A DNA stretch of 64,000 nt from Blasia pusilla (taxonomy: Eukaryota; Marchantiophyta; Marchantiopsida; Blasiales), in NCBI GenBank assembly GCA_050084515.1, contig CM114273.1:42532001-42596000 (forward strand). The letters are read 5' to 3'. Below the pieces are notes generated by a model. That model saw only the letters and a list, made by a program, of their open reading frames with translations. It was not told where the DNA came from and did not search any database. Shown piece after piece: positions 33,439-46,500 of this stretch; the stretch's first letter is position 1; each line of letters opens with the position of its first letter. The position numbers and the translations under genes are program-made.

Positions 33439-33998
33439 CTCCCCCTCAAGCTCATATCGATATCTCTAACGTCTAAATCCTTTCTAAACATCTTAAACTT
33501 ATCTCTAGACAATGCCTTTGTAAAGGTGTCATCAATTTGTTGATCTGTACCTATATACACTAGATCAATTTCTCCTGCAAGCACTTTCTCTCTGATAAAA
33601 TTATAGTGCGCCTCAACATGCTTTGTACAAGCATGAAACACAAGGTTATTAGCAAGCTTGATGCTACTCATATTGTCAACATATATTACACTAGGTCCTA
33701 AGTTACTAACACCAATCTCAACAAGTAATCGATGAAGCCATACCGCCTCACATGCTGCATTGGTTGCTCCTCTGTACTTAGCCTCAGTTGAAGATAAAGC
33801 AACTGTAGGTTGCTTCTTTGAAGCCCAACTTATAGTTGCGCTTCCAAAAGTAAATGAATAACCAAATATGGAGTGTTGATCAAACACGCTTCGTGCCAAA
33901 TCAGCATCTATGAATCCCTGTAATTGAAAACTCGGAGAAGGTTCGAATTGAAGCCCGAATTCAATAGAGAATTTCACAGACTGCATAATCCTCCTCAC
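33439..33998 (-). pseudogene. RNase H of the copia element
   Basis: A 190-codon open frame, the longest of the element, runs to just past the LTR border. It holds GFIDADLAR (first Asp), the ALSSTEAKYRGATNA block with the Glu, VIYVDNMSSIKLA (Asp) and TKHVEAHYNFIREKV, the signature end of copia RNase H. The upstream RT frame is separate, so it is no longer part of an expressed polyprotein. Confidence 0.9.
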
Positions 33999-34990
33999 AG
34001 CATCAAGGTGAGGTTTTCAAGGTGCTTGCATAAACTAGCTCACTAGGCCAATAGCATAGCCCAATATCTAGTTCGATGGATCCAACTTCCAACCATGCGC
34101 ATGTACATATTAGAATCTGCAAGCATCTCTCCTTCATCCACTCTTAGCTCCACGCTCGAATCCAACGGTGTAGAGATTGGCTTACAAGCCGTCATACCAT
34201 ATTTTGAAAGCATTTGAAGAGCATATTATCGTTGTAGTAACCACATGCTCTCTCCAACCTTAATAAACTCAATACCAAGGAAGTACTTGAGTTCTCGCAA
34301 GTCCTTCATATCAAATTCTCCTTGTAACTTAAGCTTGACTTGTTGTACCATTTCTTCAGTACTCCTAGTAATCAAGAGATCTTCAACATACAACACAATG
34401 AGAACTCTATGATCTTGTCCTCTCAAGACATATAACAAGGAGTCAAAATCACATATATGTAATCTTGTCAGACCAAGCTCTTGGAGCTTGTTTGAGCCTG
34501 TATAGAGCTTTCTTCAACCTGCATACGCGAAATGGAAACTTGGGATGCTCCTATCAAGGTGGTTGAGTCATATCTATATCTCCTCCTATAGATCTCCATT
34601 CAAGAAGGTATTCTTGAAGTCCATGTGATGTAATTTCCACTTCTTACTTACTGCAACTCCAACCATTGTTCTCCTAGTCGCAATCTTTACAACACGGCTA
34701 AATATTTCCTCATAATCGATACCATATTTTTATGCATAACCCTTAGCCACCAATCTCACTTTCTATGTGTTAATTGTACCATCTTGATTGCGCTTGATTT
34801 TGTAAACCCATTTGCAACCAATAGCTTCCTTATCGGAAGGTATATCAACTAGCTCCCATGTTTGTTGATGTCTTAATGCAATAAGCTCTTCCTCCATGGC
34901 TTCAATCCATTCGGCTCCTGCTCTTGAAGGGTAGTCATCGTATATGCATAATGTGTCGTAAGGAAATCTTCATTTATCAATCTATGAATT
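33999..34990 (-). pseudogene. Reverse transcriptase of the copia element
   Basis: The catalytic segment is in 34226-34438: VLYVEDLLIT in place of the usual YVDD, so the first catalytic Asp of the pair is changed to Glu, followed by FDMKDLRELKYFLGIE. More N-terminal RT pieces can be read in other frames up to about 34990. The region is interrupted by many stops. Confidence 0.85.
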
Positions 34991-35388
34991 GGATGTGTAC
35001 CTCTACTTGATCTACGAAGTTGTTGTTTAGAGGTAGATGCCTTTGAGACCTCACTTGAGCTCTAACTAGTGTCAACACACTGAATATGTACTCTTCCCGT
35101 CAATGGACTCACAGATTTAATTGATGAATCTAGGACCTCTCCTAATCCTGCACTAGTACTTGAGGAAGTTGAAGACAATGTCTTTTGGTTTATAGTCATA
35201 TTCTCCCCCTCAACAAACAAGTTTAGAAGTGGAATAGGCTCAGATGGAGCATACCATGACTTAAGCTCATCAAAGACAACATCCCGACTAATAATAAGTT
35301 GCCTAGAGGATGGAATGTAGCACTTATATCCCCTAGTTCCATCAGCATAGCCAATGAAGATACAATTTTCAGACTTGGGGTCTAATTT

Positions 35389-36100
35389 CTAACGTCTCTC
35401 AGAAGGAACAAGAGCATAACAAATAGAGCCAAATACTTTCACGAAGGAAAAATCAAGTTTACTTCCTCTAAAGACTTCGAATGGAGTCTTATCATAAACT
35501 CCTGTTGTTAGAGTTTGGTTGATCAAGAAGACTTCACACGCTACAGCCTCTGCCAAATATACCTTAGGCATATTCTTCTCATTCAGCATAGCTCGTGCCA
35601 TCTCAGCAATATGTCGATTCTTCCTCTCAGCCACTCTATTTTTTTTTAGGGTGTAGCGACGCAATTTCAGCATGTGTTCTCCAATCTGCTTCTCTACTAT
35701 AACTCTGAATGTTTGGAATATTGAGAATATAATTACTTGGCTTTCAGAAAGTATACCCATATATATATCAAGAGAAGTCATCAATAAATGAAACAAAGTA
35801 CTGGAAATCATTAAGACTATGTTGTGATGTTGTCCACACATCACTGTGAATCAATTTCAATATCTTGGATGCTCTTCTACATTGCTTTGGAAAAGGAAAT
35901 CTAGCTTGTTTTCCAAATTGGCAAACAAGACATACCTCTAGCGGAGCAAGACTCGCTAATTTAGGAATTCCTATTACTATATTAGATCATGAAAGACTTT
36001 GTAATCTTTGAAGATTCATATGTCCAATTCTCTAATGTCATACATTTAGATCTGTGACTTGTTGGCCAGTTTGACCATAAATTGTTGTTTGAATCTCTGG
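35389..36100 (-). pseudogene. Integrase of the copia element
   Basis: A 151-codon frame carries the end of the copia integrase core and its C-terminus: RVAERKNRHIAEMARAML, with the catalytic Glu, then AEAVACEVFLINQ and a KTPFEVFRG motif. The N-terminal core, with the two Asp residues, is in broken frames between 35700 and 36100. Confidence 0.87.
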
Positions 36101-36589
36101 CATAGAAACATCTAGTTTGAATATTGTCCCACATCTAGTTCATTTGGATATTGTAGTTTGATCATCCATTGTTTCAATGGAACAACCATCTGTGTTAAAC
36201 TTTACTTGATAACCCTGTTCTACTATCTGTCCTACAGAGATCAAGTTTCTTGCAATGGTAGGAGAGCACAAAGATCATCTGATGCTATTGGAACTTTACC
36301 GATATACGTGATATGATGCTAAGTGTTATCTCCTATGAGCACAATTGTAGGATCTTTCACCACTCGATACTACTGAACCATTTAGCTTATGAGGTCATGT
36401 GATTTGATGCACCAAAGTCAATAGACCAATCTGTTGTCGAGTCTTTCTTGAATATTGCTCCTATATGATGAGTCATTACCAAGAGATACTTAATTTATGA
36501 ATGTTGTTGGTCTTGGTACTATCATTGGTGTTGTTGCTCCACATAGTTTTGTTGTTATAAGGTTCATGTTTTCATATCTGCCTTCTTCT

Positions 36590-37266
36590 TGAAGAAAATT
36601 TTTGCAAAATGACCCTTTATCCCATAGTAATTGCAAGATCCATGGACCCTCCAATGTTGACCTCAACCCCTGCGGTTTCCACCATCACCACCTTGTGATT
36701 GTGTCTGGTACGGATTCGTAGTTGATTGAGTGAAATTATATTGAGTGTCTCTTTCTCCATATGTTTGATATCCACCACAAGTATGAAAGATTCTACCACG
36801 ATCCATGCCTCTGTTTGATCCATAACCTGCCAATAGCGCACTCTCTTATAGACTAGACCAACTACTGTTGCCTACTAGACGCATCTCGTCACTGATTAAC
36901 AGTGGGACTAACTCTTGAAAGGTTGGATACTTCTCTCTCATAGAGATAGAGGTCTCTAAGGACTTGTAATTCTTTAGAAGGCCTTGAAGATTGAACAAAA
37001 TCAGATCATCATCTTCTACTATCACTTCAATGCTATTCAATTCATCAACAATATGTCTGATACTCAAAATATAATCATTGATGCTTTGCGATCCTTTCCT
37101 CGGTTCCTTCAATTGTTGTTTCAATTGAAGCTTTCATGCTTTTATAGATGTGTAGAACAGCTTTTCCAATGCATCCTAGGCCTCCTTCGGAATACTTCGG
37201 AGTATCAACATCTGGAATGTGACCAATCATTGGCGAACTAATAGTTATTGAAATGTAGTGGATCAA
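36590..37266 (-). pseudogene. Gag of the copia element (UBN2 type)
   Basis: A 92-codon frame (36846-37124) has the UBN2-type gag pattern: KGSQSINDYILSIRHIVDEL, then LFNLQGLLKNYKSLETSI. A degraded zinc knuckle lies at about 36610-36650 (CNYYGIKGHFAKIF), in which two of the expected cysteines are missing. Frames are broken upstream and downstream. Confidence 0.8.
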
Positions 37267-37969
37267 TTGCCTTACGCGTTTGTTGCAAACGCGAACATTA
37301 AAGTCTGGTGAGTCACCTTATGGCTTGGCCTCATCACTTGTGACAAGCTCCCATAGTTCTTGACCCATGAGAAAATTTTTCGTGCAAAAATTCCAGATAT
37401 TGTAATTTTTCTTATCTACCTTCTCGCCTATGATTGTTGTTGAGGAATACTTTGTGACGAACGATTTCACTCACAAAAACGTAATTTCAAGCTCTCCACT
37501 GCTCCAATTGAAGCATAGACCACTCCTGAACATAAATTGATCTGAAATTCGCCAAAATTGATCAAATGTATAAAAGAACTAGTCGAAATTCGCATGTACA
37601 GAGCAAACTGCACAACGTTTCTTCACTAATTGCACTTCCTACATTGAAATTGCTACTGCAAGAGCTCAGAATGTCATAATCAAGCGATTTTGGATGCATT
37701 AGAAAGATCTTGATGAGCTCTACAAGAAGATTAGACCTTGCTTTAGGCATAGTTTAAATCGATGCGGATCCAGATGGCTAAATCGAACGGGAAAGCCCTA
37801 AAAAATGCCTCCAAAGTTTTATCACCGTCAAAGCTCCACCTGAAATCTACACCCATTGAACTCTAAATGAAATTTCCTTCTCCCAAACTGACATTATGGC
37901 TTATTCTTCCTCTCTTATCTCCTCAAATACAAGAATTTCAAGTGATGTTCTCCTATCGCTTTGATATAA

Positions 37970-38280
37970 TGTAGAAAACTACTAGAGAAGCATAAGTGGT
38001 GGAAAACGGCTCACACTCACACACCATTATGGAGAACAAAATTTTGCAATGAGAGAATGAGAGAAGGTTGGTCCCCTTCTCGATTATATAGGGTATATAC
38101 AAGCAACCCTAACCCTAATATTAACCATATTCTCGAGTTATACTAATTATGATTGACTAACCATAGTTAAGATAATCACGCTTAACTGACTAACCAAAAT
38201 TAAGCTCCCCTACTTCGTGTGAGTACCAAATTTAGTAGTTCAAGTGTCTCACGAGCTTGACTATAACTTAATCTTCAATA
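37970..38280 (-). repeat. 5' LTR of the copia element
   Basis: 311 bases, paired with 33129-33438; they differ by scattered substitutions, so the insertion is not recent. The internal side is followed (minus strand) by a primer-binding-like TTATATCAAAGCGATAGG. Confidence 0.9.
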
Positions 38281-38715
38281 GGTGGCACCACCACTATGGC
38301 ATCAAGTGATACCCTCTCAAACCTCACTCAACTCCTCCTAAAATATGGAACTTGTTGAGGATGGTCCATGTCGCATCACACTCCGCATAAAAATACCTTT
38401 AATACTTGTGAAACCACCTACCTCAAAAACATGAGTGAAGTCATGAATAAATATTCATTGCTTCATGCCTCAAGTCACCACATGAAGCTATCCCATACCA
38501 CCAAGACTCACATCCAACCACGCACTCAACACTACTAATAGTGACAAATGCCATCCACTCTCACAATAATTCGGCACTTGCCACTATCAAGATCCATCCC
38601 TGGGACATGATCTAATATATACATGGGTATAGTACCTTATCAAATCCACCAAGTCTAGACACACCCCAACCGCGATAGAATAAACACTTATATCCCCCAA
38701 CCCCCCATTATTTAT

Positions 38716-38960
38716 CTCCCCAATTCCCCTTGACCTTGGTTCACTCACATCATGAGGAATCAGCCATGGGACTATGTGCTTTCATGGGGTCAAATTATTT
38801 TACTCCCCAATTCTCTTGACCTTGGTTCACTAGCGTCAAGAGGAATCAGTCATGGGACTAGGTGCTTTCTTGGGACCAGATAATTATACTCCCCAATTCC
38901 CTTGACCTTGGTTCACTAGCATCAAGAGGAATCAGCCATGGGAATTTGTGATGGGACCAA
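38716..38960. repeat. Three-copy tandem repeat, period about 86-87 bases
   Basis: The unit begins CTCCCCAATTC and contains TTGACCTTGGTTCACT and AGGAATCAG(C/T)CATGGG. Unit starts are at 38716, 38803 and 38889. The third copy diverges after about 38955. Confidence 0.8.
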
Positions 38961-39960
38961 GGAGTTAGTTCTTCATGGGCAGGGGCGCTTATCCAACTCC
39001 ATAAGACAGCAGACCTGGAAGCGTATGACACAATGCCATGTCCTGCCCTACCGTTGGTCAAAGTGGAGACTTTATTTAGGACGGAGGGCAAGCTGAAGTT
39101 CTACATCTGTGGCTACGAATGATGGGATCAACTCAAGTGACGAGGAAATGAACCACTGACTCGACTATGCGTAGTGTATTATACGCCCGATTCCCGTGAT
39201 ATCCCCGATGACTAGACCTAATCTACAACTGACTCGATGTACGAAGCGTAGCCTTATTAGCCTTACTACGCACAAATCCTCCTGAGTCCTGCTCACTGTG
39301 GATGCAATTGGTATCTACTGTTGAATCTGATGATGGAAGAAGACTGTACTGCTGCTTTACTCCCTATACGATGCGCAGTCCTAATGTTTGTCGGTAAGGA
39401 GGCACTTTTCGCTGGACTGCTGCTTGCTCGCTATGCAATGCGTAGCCCCAATGCCTCTGTGTTCATGCAATCTGTAGTTGTAGGTTAATTGAATACGACT
39501 GTACTGCCGCTATACAATATGTGGCTCCGGTAGTCATCAATTGTTAATGCAATTTGTGCTGGTCTGCTTGCTTGCTATGTTCAACGCCTAGCTCTAATTT
39601 CCCACAGACTGTTGATCGCGAGTTTCTGTACGCTTAAGATGACCGAGCTGCTGCAGCTTATTACTCACTCGTTGTGCAATTTTCCTCACTCTATTGATTT
39701 CAAATTGTTGTATATTCAAGATGATTGAGGTACTGGTTACTCGCCTGGTTCTGGTTGCTCACTGCTGGTTGCAACTTGCGTATATGTGTGTACGTTCAAG
39801 GCGATCGAGCTGTACAACGCCTAGCCCTAATTGGCCGCACTGTTGATTGCAATTTGATAGATATTCAAAATGCTGCTCACTCGCAATACAACCCCTTTGC
39901 TCATTGCAATTTCGTGTGCTCAAGATGACTGCTGAACTCTTCCTCTAGTCAAGAGGAAGG
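38961..39960. repeat. Degenerate repeat-rich region, no gene
   Basis: Variants of 'GCTATGCAATGCGTAGCCCTAAT', split as GCTATGCAATGCG plus TAGCCC(C/T)AAT, recur at about 39365, 39430, 39580 and 39810. They are interleaved with 'TTGATTGCAATTTG'-like and 'TTCAAGATGA(C/T)'-like phrases. Spacing is irregular (about 100-200 bases). This looks like an old, diverged tandem array. No open frame of note. Confidence 0.5.
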
Positions 39961-41756
39961 AGATTCCCTGTGTTACTTCAGAGCGCTTCCTGCTGACTGT
40001 AGGAGCAATTCCTCGTGCATTCGCCAGATCCTGCGGCCCCTAGCGAGGAGTCAACTCAGGGGTGGACGATGACGCGCGGGATAATTCCCAACGAGAGCTT
40101 TAGGCTGGCTTGCTCACAGTGCCCCACCACCAGAATCCGAAGGTCAGTGAACTGCTAATGGGAAAAGGATCATCCGCTCGAGAGCAACCTCTCTGCCTAC
40201 GCCAGAGCCGCAGGCTTACATCACCTCAATGCTTTCGGTGGTGCTGCCGGTAGTCCGCCTCATCCGCGCAATCACAAGCACAGCTTTAAAATGCCCCCGC
40301 ATACGAATCAACCAGACAGACAAGGAAGTCCGTTTAGCCGACTGTCTGGAGCGCGGCGCAAAGGCTACTATTCCGTAGGGCGGCTATTCAAAGTGCCGAC
40401 GTAGGGCGTACGATCGAGCGAGTGGGGCGTTGCCAGCGCTGTGGTTGTGGCAGGAGAAAGCGGACCGAGAAGGATGCTCCATGCGGCAAAAAGTGAGAAG
40501 TGGACTTCTCCATGCGCGCCCGATTTGCGTGGCAGCGAGCGCTGGGGATAGGCGTCTTGGGGAGAAATCCGAATAATGACCAATCCTGAAACTTGGGTTC
40601 TAATGATACCCTCTCTGGCCGTATGAGCGGGACCCCGAGCTCGTTCCTGACCATAAGCTCCTCGACGACAACTACGACGCCATGGACACCTCCGGCTGAC
40701 AGGGAGTGGGACTTGGGCGTCCTGGACGCGTCCCCGTAGTTCCCAGATCGGGGAAGCAGTAAGAGAATCATGATTTGCTTTTGGCCTTCTCTCCTGGCCT
40801 TTTCTCCGTAGTTCCGCGCCCAGCGAATAATCTCTCGCCAATATAGGACGAGACTATCGAGAGAGGTCACTTACGGGATGCAAGCAAATTGACTGTAAGC
40901 TGATCTCCAGGCACTGCTTAAAAGAATATTTGGAAGACGCCAAAGTGGTTACACCCGGTAACTCCCTAGGTAGAGGGCAAGGTTACCAGCTAAGTTTCTG
41001 TGGTAGTGCTCAATTGAAGTTTCAGCTAAGTTTCGATCGATTTACTACTGAGTGACTCGCAGCTCAGGGAGGGAAAGCCAAGAATCTCAAACCTTTGTTG
41101 ATTTGGCAGACCAGGAAAATGTTCGGACACGACTGCAATGGAAAGTAGATGATTTATTCTGTGGTAGTGCTCAATTGAACCACATTGAACTCAAACCTCA
41201 TGTACACCAGAAATGGCTCAAATGAACAGCACCTGGTCCACTGTTGCCAAGTACATCCTTTGCACCAGGAAGAGACTGACCACTTCACGGGCTAACACCA
41301 CTAAGAACCAAGATTTCTTACACATCTATATTGCCCGCCCTCCCACCGCATACTCGATCAATAGACAGCTATGAGATTCAGGAATCAAGAACAGCTTCGG
41401 AAAAAAAACAAAAAAAACAACCCATTCGTTGGGCCATCCGTGTGGGGTAAAGATAAATGGAGCTCTCATCCACACTCACCCCAAAGGCGGTCTAGTGCTT
41501 GTCTACTTATCAATCAGCTCCATGCACACCCTAACCCTACTACTTGTCCCAGCAATCACTACCTACCATTTTAGGCTGGTGAACTGCTTGCTACAAGGAA
41601 CCACGCTCTCCGGATGGTTGGAGAATCTCTTGAAAAGTTCTTCATTTGCAATGCTACTAGTGCTTCTAAAGCTAAATTCATCACGAAAACCAAATTACAC
41701 ACCCTTCTACTTGGGTCACACGACAGGCCCATTTAATGGCAAAATATGGCACTGGC
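39961..41756. other. GC-richer intergenic region downstream of the DCP5-like gene
   Basis: 40000-40900 is clearly GC-richer than its surroundings. Minus-strand open frames of 157 and 160 codons overlap at 40368-40870, but neither shows a recognisable domain and they compete for the same DNA, so neither is called. 41000-41756 is probably the 3' end and 3' flank of the minus-strand DCP5-like gene; a repeated 'CTGTGGTAGTGCTCAATTGAA' phrase lies at about 41000 and 41160. Confidence 0.4.
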
Positions 41757-44700
41757 TTAGTTGATAGCAGTGGCAGATCGAGGAGCCCCACGACCCCTTC
41801 CATACCCATTACCTCTGCCACCCATGTAACCTCCTCCATAAAATCCACCCCTAAAGCCACCTCTCCGGCCTCGTCCACCACGACCTCCGCGGGACCTCAG
41901 AGGAAAGTTGCCAAAAGTCTGCCAAACAAACAAAAAGTTCCATACCTCAGAGCTCCAATTACAATATTTGCAGGAATTCGAGTGTGTATACAACAACATA
42001 CAGAGCAATGGACTGTCAAGCTCACCTCAGTATCAATCTTGCGCTGTTCAGAGAACTTAGTTCTCTCAGCTCGCCCTTCTTCCCGATCAAGCGCATCACA
42101 AGAAAGGGAATCAAAAAAGTCATCCTTTACATAGACAGGCTGCAGGACATGGACCATCCAATGACACACCATCAGTGATTCACACACTCAAATTCCTAGG
42201 TGTAATGAAGATCCTTCAACAAGGATGATAATTTAACAGAAACAATAGTGCAAACCTCAGAACAAATAAAACCATCATATGTACATTTTGATCAGGCTGA
42301 CCAGATTGCTCAAGTGCAAATATCTTCATACTCCATTCAGGCCCAATATCAGGATTCAAAGCAAGATTCAGGACGACTTTATATCTTCACCTTCTTCGGC
42401 GTGTCTGAGGCCAATTTTTGTGTAGGTCCATCCGCAACCTCATCATCAGCATGGCCATCAACATGGTCTTCCTCCTCAGGGTCACCGACCTTTTCTCTCA
42501 CGTCTGAACCTTTACCTAGCTCACCCCAAACCTCATCTTTATTGAACTTCTCGTTCATTGCAATGAAGTCAAAATCTTCCATAAAGAGCTGTGTGGGTTG
42601 TGCAAGCTGGAAAAACAAAAACCACAAAATAAATAAGATCTCTACAAATGAGCGTGCCAAACTGGAAACCTCGAATGTCCTCTCTGATCTAAAGAATCTG
42701 TCCACTGAAAAAGTAAGCACACAGCCTAGTTGATGAAAGCAATTGTAGAACTTCTAATATCCAAGCGATACTCATCTTGGAAAACAATACTGCCGAGAAT
42801 TATTCCAAGTCAGAATCAAATAAGGTCCAGGAACTTCAGTGTGAGACACTCACTGACAGAATGATTCACATAGAAACAGCAGTACACCCAAACATAGAAG
42901 GTTTTAAACAAAACTCCATGCATCTTCAAGTTCCAAATGATACTCAGACAACAGAAAAGGCCATTTCCACACAGAAGCATTTCAATTCTTACCCCAACAC
43001 CTCTTCCACTCCCACCGCCTCTTCCCCCTCGTCCTCTGCGAACATAGCTGTTACCAATAGAGCCATTTCCCTACAAAAGAAACAAACATACAAATATTGA
43101 ATATCCATCAACAACTGATGTATGAAGTTTCTGACAACCAGAGGGTTGTACAGAGATTACAATCCATGAAAGAGTCTCAAGCATTATGATACCTCCAAAT
43201 CAGGTGAAATGTCACCTCAGACAAGTACTCATCCAGTAAAGAGAAAATTTCCAGATACACACAAAAAGACCTACATTTCCAAATGCACAAAAACTGAAAG
43301 CCTCCCAGTGACCACTGAGAACATCAAACTCAGAGAGATTCTCCTAGATGTTTTCTTTATCTTGATTGGAGCACAAGCACAATCTTCACACATTGATGGT
43401 GGTCTTAAACCACAGTCTGACACTCCAAGGAAAGAGAATTCAACAAAAGTTCAAGTTGCTCACCCATACCTGAAGTAACTGTTTATGTGGAGTTGACGAA
43501 GTGGGCAATGGTAATAGAGGTTGAGTCTGTTGCTGGGGGGGCTGACCAGGTTGAGATGTGACAGACTGAGATTTGGCAGGTTCTGCAGCTTTCTGATCTT
43601 GCTTAACAGGATTTGGAGCAACACTCTTTCCAGGAGCTGACAGTACTCCTGGAAGTGCTTGGGTGGTTGTGGGTTGTGACCGTTGGGACAGAGTGGCATT
43701 TGCCGAAGATAACACCGCTGTAGTGCCAGCTGATGTCGATCCCACTGACGCTCCAGAGGATTGTGATTGAGGAGGTGATGGCTGCACTGATCCCACAACC
43801 CTTCTAGGGTTTTTGGCAGCTGGGGTGATGACAGCACTAACTCCTTGAACTGTACTAGGAGCAGACACCAGACCACCTGGTGCTACAGAAGATGGAGCCG
43901 AAGCAACAACACCCACAGCTGGGGACACCACCGGCACAGAGTTACTTGCTGACACAGACGCTCCCGAAACAGGAATATTAACACTCACAGGAGGTGATGG
44001 AGCTGAAACACTGCTAGGTGCAGATCCACTGAAAGACTGCTGCAACTGGGTTGTAACAGGTGGCATTGCACTAGGCACGTTCATAGGAGGAGATAGTCGA
44101 GGAGGATGCTGCAAAACCTGTTGAGCAGGAGGCATAGGTAGTGACGGCGGTGGCTGAGGGTGAAGTGGTTGTTGCAATATAGGCTGTGTTGGGGGCCTAT
44201 AGTATCCCGGCCAATACATGGGCATTGGAAGGGGCGCTCCATTTGGCCCAGGAGGGGGAGGACCCCATGATCCCAAAGCAGCCGTTGGTTGATATAATTG
44301 AGGGACTCCACCTCGAAAAGCAGAGGGGAAATTTCCGGGGTAAGGTAGTTGTGGACCTGCATCCTGAGGTCCTGGCGGTGGTTGTACATAACCTGGTGTA
44401 ATTGAAGGAGGCTGTGAATACTGCGACTGTCAATTAGACAAGAAATACACGTCAAAAGAAATTCATTATCTACCAGACGAGTTAAAATTTCAAAAGATTC
44501 ACCACAGATGGCACTCATGTCATCTATCTCTATTCTAGCCATGTTGAGGTGTACTGTGGTCATGTGAAAAAAAAATCCATCTCAAGAACATGACGAAAGG
44601 AGAACTACAGGAACAACACTGAAAGATCCTCATACCGCCCCGTAGTACCAGGTATCCACTACAACAAACCCTTGTGCACCACTCAACATTATGTTTGCAT

Positions 44701-45848
44701 GTAGTGAGGGAAGCAGGTGGAGAGGACACGCCCACAGACGACCTTAGGTCACAGGACAAGTCAGAAATGTGTTAGAAATTCCGTGCATTCACACCTGTAG
44801 TGAAATTATTGCTGGGTCGGTAGGAGGTTGCGGAGGGGGTTGTATAGAAGGAGACGACTTCACTTGAAGATCCTGAGACGTTCACCAGACAAAAAGTGCT
44901 TCAAGCGGTCAGGTCCTTCATTAAGAACAGCTATCACACGTAATACATAAACTTCCATGTTAGAGCCTACCCCAATTTCACAATCCCCAATAAGATTCGT
45001 GAAAAACTCATTCGGGTGGTCGCTACAAAATTTTCAGGAGAAACAAGCAACCCTAACCGGAGGGCCGATCAGGTCCTTGCAATGTAATTTTACCACAGGC
45101 TCCATCGAGGTGATGAACAACTGGAGTAGACAACCTACATCATCTGCATCATGCCTTGAGTGGAGAGTCCGTAGACCACAAGAAAAGTGTAATAGAACGA
45201 ACCTTTATGTCAGATCCTCGAAAGATGATATAATCGTAAACCTTGTCACTTGCAAGGATTGGCAGACCATCCTTCTTCCGTCCTTCTGTCCCGAAGGACC
45301 GAACTGCAAGCGGATAACAAAAATCAGAGAATCACAAAAAGAGCGGACGTACAAAAATCGGCTAGAACAGCAGATGCAGCAGATGCAGCAGTGAGGCATA
45401 GAGCACTGTCGAGGATCAACCACATCGCGACACCGATGGTAAAGCTCGTCTGAGGGGGAAGCCATCGCCAGAACAATTATATGCCTAACCTACATACTGC
45501 TCTGACGTCCCTAATCCAAACTCCGGAAGCCGAATCGGCCGCATACAAAAGATATAAAGCAAAGTAATCCACGCTTGCAAGTGATGAACATTCCAGTACA
45601 AATCCGGATCCTCTGAGGACAAGCTTCTGCAGGAAAAGATTCATACAAGCGTAGACCAGATACCGCAAATAACCGGGGAAAGAGTCTAGAGGCGAACCAT
45701 TCTGTAGAGCAATGTTCGAATTTTCCGTGTCCACAGTGTAGAGGATGCCTTCATACCGAATCTCACTCTTCGATGTGAGACTAATGAGACTTCCAATGTA
45801 CGAATCGGCGGTATTCGCCCCGCCGCTACCGTCTCCCATCGCAGCCAA
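41757..45848 (-). CDS. DCP5: DCP5/LSM14-like decapping and translational repressor protein
   Basis: Eight exons on the minus strand join in frame with GT-AG introns: 45698-45848, 45203-45303, 44795-44872, 43470-44426, 42993-43070, 42391-42606, 42026-42139 and 41757-41918. They encode about 618 residues. Domain order is an N-terminal LSm14 domain ([20 protein letters not shown] at about 16-35; [10 protein letters not shown] in exon 2), a long Pro/Gln/Ser-rich low-complexity middle (exon 4), a short RGG tract (exon 5), the FDF segment [18 protein letters not shown] (about 465-482), the FFD box [10 protein letters not shown], the TFG box (EQRKIDTE then TFGNFP), and a C-terminal RGG box ending in AIN. 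Plant DCP5 binds decapping factors in P-bodies, represses translation and promotes mRNA decapping. All key boxes are present and the frame is intact. The start at 45848 is the first Met before the LSm domain. Confidence 0.93.
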
Positions 45849-46500
45849 CCTGTCTTTCTCCTCTCCCTTTCTTTTTCGTACCTGCCTCTTCCCTCTATAT
45901 TACTCTTCGCCAATCGCTATACAACCCCAACTTCTCCCCTCCTACTCCTCTTCTCCAACCCTTGCGCCATAAACTTCCGCCTCTCCCTCCTCTCCTTTCC
46001 TGTCTTCCCTTCTCCCCCCTCCTCTTTCCTCTTCTTCCTCCTCTTCCCTAATTTCCCTCTCTCCCTCCCCGCCAGGGCTCCCAACTTACAATCCTCCGTA
46101 AGTCTTTCGATTCTTCTCTCGCCTCCCGATCCTTCCCCCGCCTCTCCTCCCAATCATCTCATAATCCCCGCAGTTTGCTCTCCTGCGATGCTGCTCTCCA
46201 ACACCACCTCAACGACGAAGACAACAACACCTTCTTCGCCTCTCCTCCACCACCACCACCACCACCACCAACAACAACAACAACGACAACAATACGAGCT
46301 ACTGCTCCTCTTCGCTCCTCTCTCTCTCTCTCTCTCTCACATGTGTTGCTCTCTCTCCCTCTTCCTCTGCATTCTCTGCTCTGTGAGAGTGCCTGCGCGA
46401 GGAGGACAGAGATGCTCAAGCGTCGAAAACCTCTATTTAAATCGCGGTTACGCTAACACAATCCTAATCTGACTCTAATTACTCCCGGTAATAGCATGCA
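45849..46500 (-). promoter_or_regulatory. Likely promoter and 5' leader of DCP5 with microsatellites
   Basis: The stretch directly upstream of the DCP5 start is strongly purine-rich on the coding strand (GA-rich). It includes (GGT)n/(TTG)n at about 46244-46290 and a (GA)n of about 11 repeats at 46319-46341. GA-rich leaders are common at plant promoters. No TATA box was confidently placed. Confidence 0.45.

Larger units (their letters stand above)
33129..38280 (-). mobile_element. Ty1/copia retrotransposon with both LTRs, decayed
   Basis: The element is 5152 bases long with LTRs at 33129-33438 (3') and 37970-38280 (5'). In sense orientation the LTRs start TATTGAAGATT and end TTTTC(C/T)ACA. 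Domain order on the minus strand is gag (UBN2), integrase, RT, RNase H, which is the copia order. A polypurine tract (CTTGAGGGGGAG) lies next to the 3' LTR, and a primer-site-like TTATATCAAAGCGATAGG follows the 5' LTR. Frames are interrupted throughout. The low-coordinate flank is gypsy RT, but the high-coordinate flank is unrelated and no target duplication was seen. A deletion or recombination must have followed insertion. Confidence 0.92.

Noticed and set aside
40368-40870. Overlapping minus-strand frames of 157 and 160 codons in GC-rich DNA
   Set aside because: They compete for the same bases and show no recognisable domain. High GC alone lengthens open frames. A transcript would be needed to call a gene.
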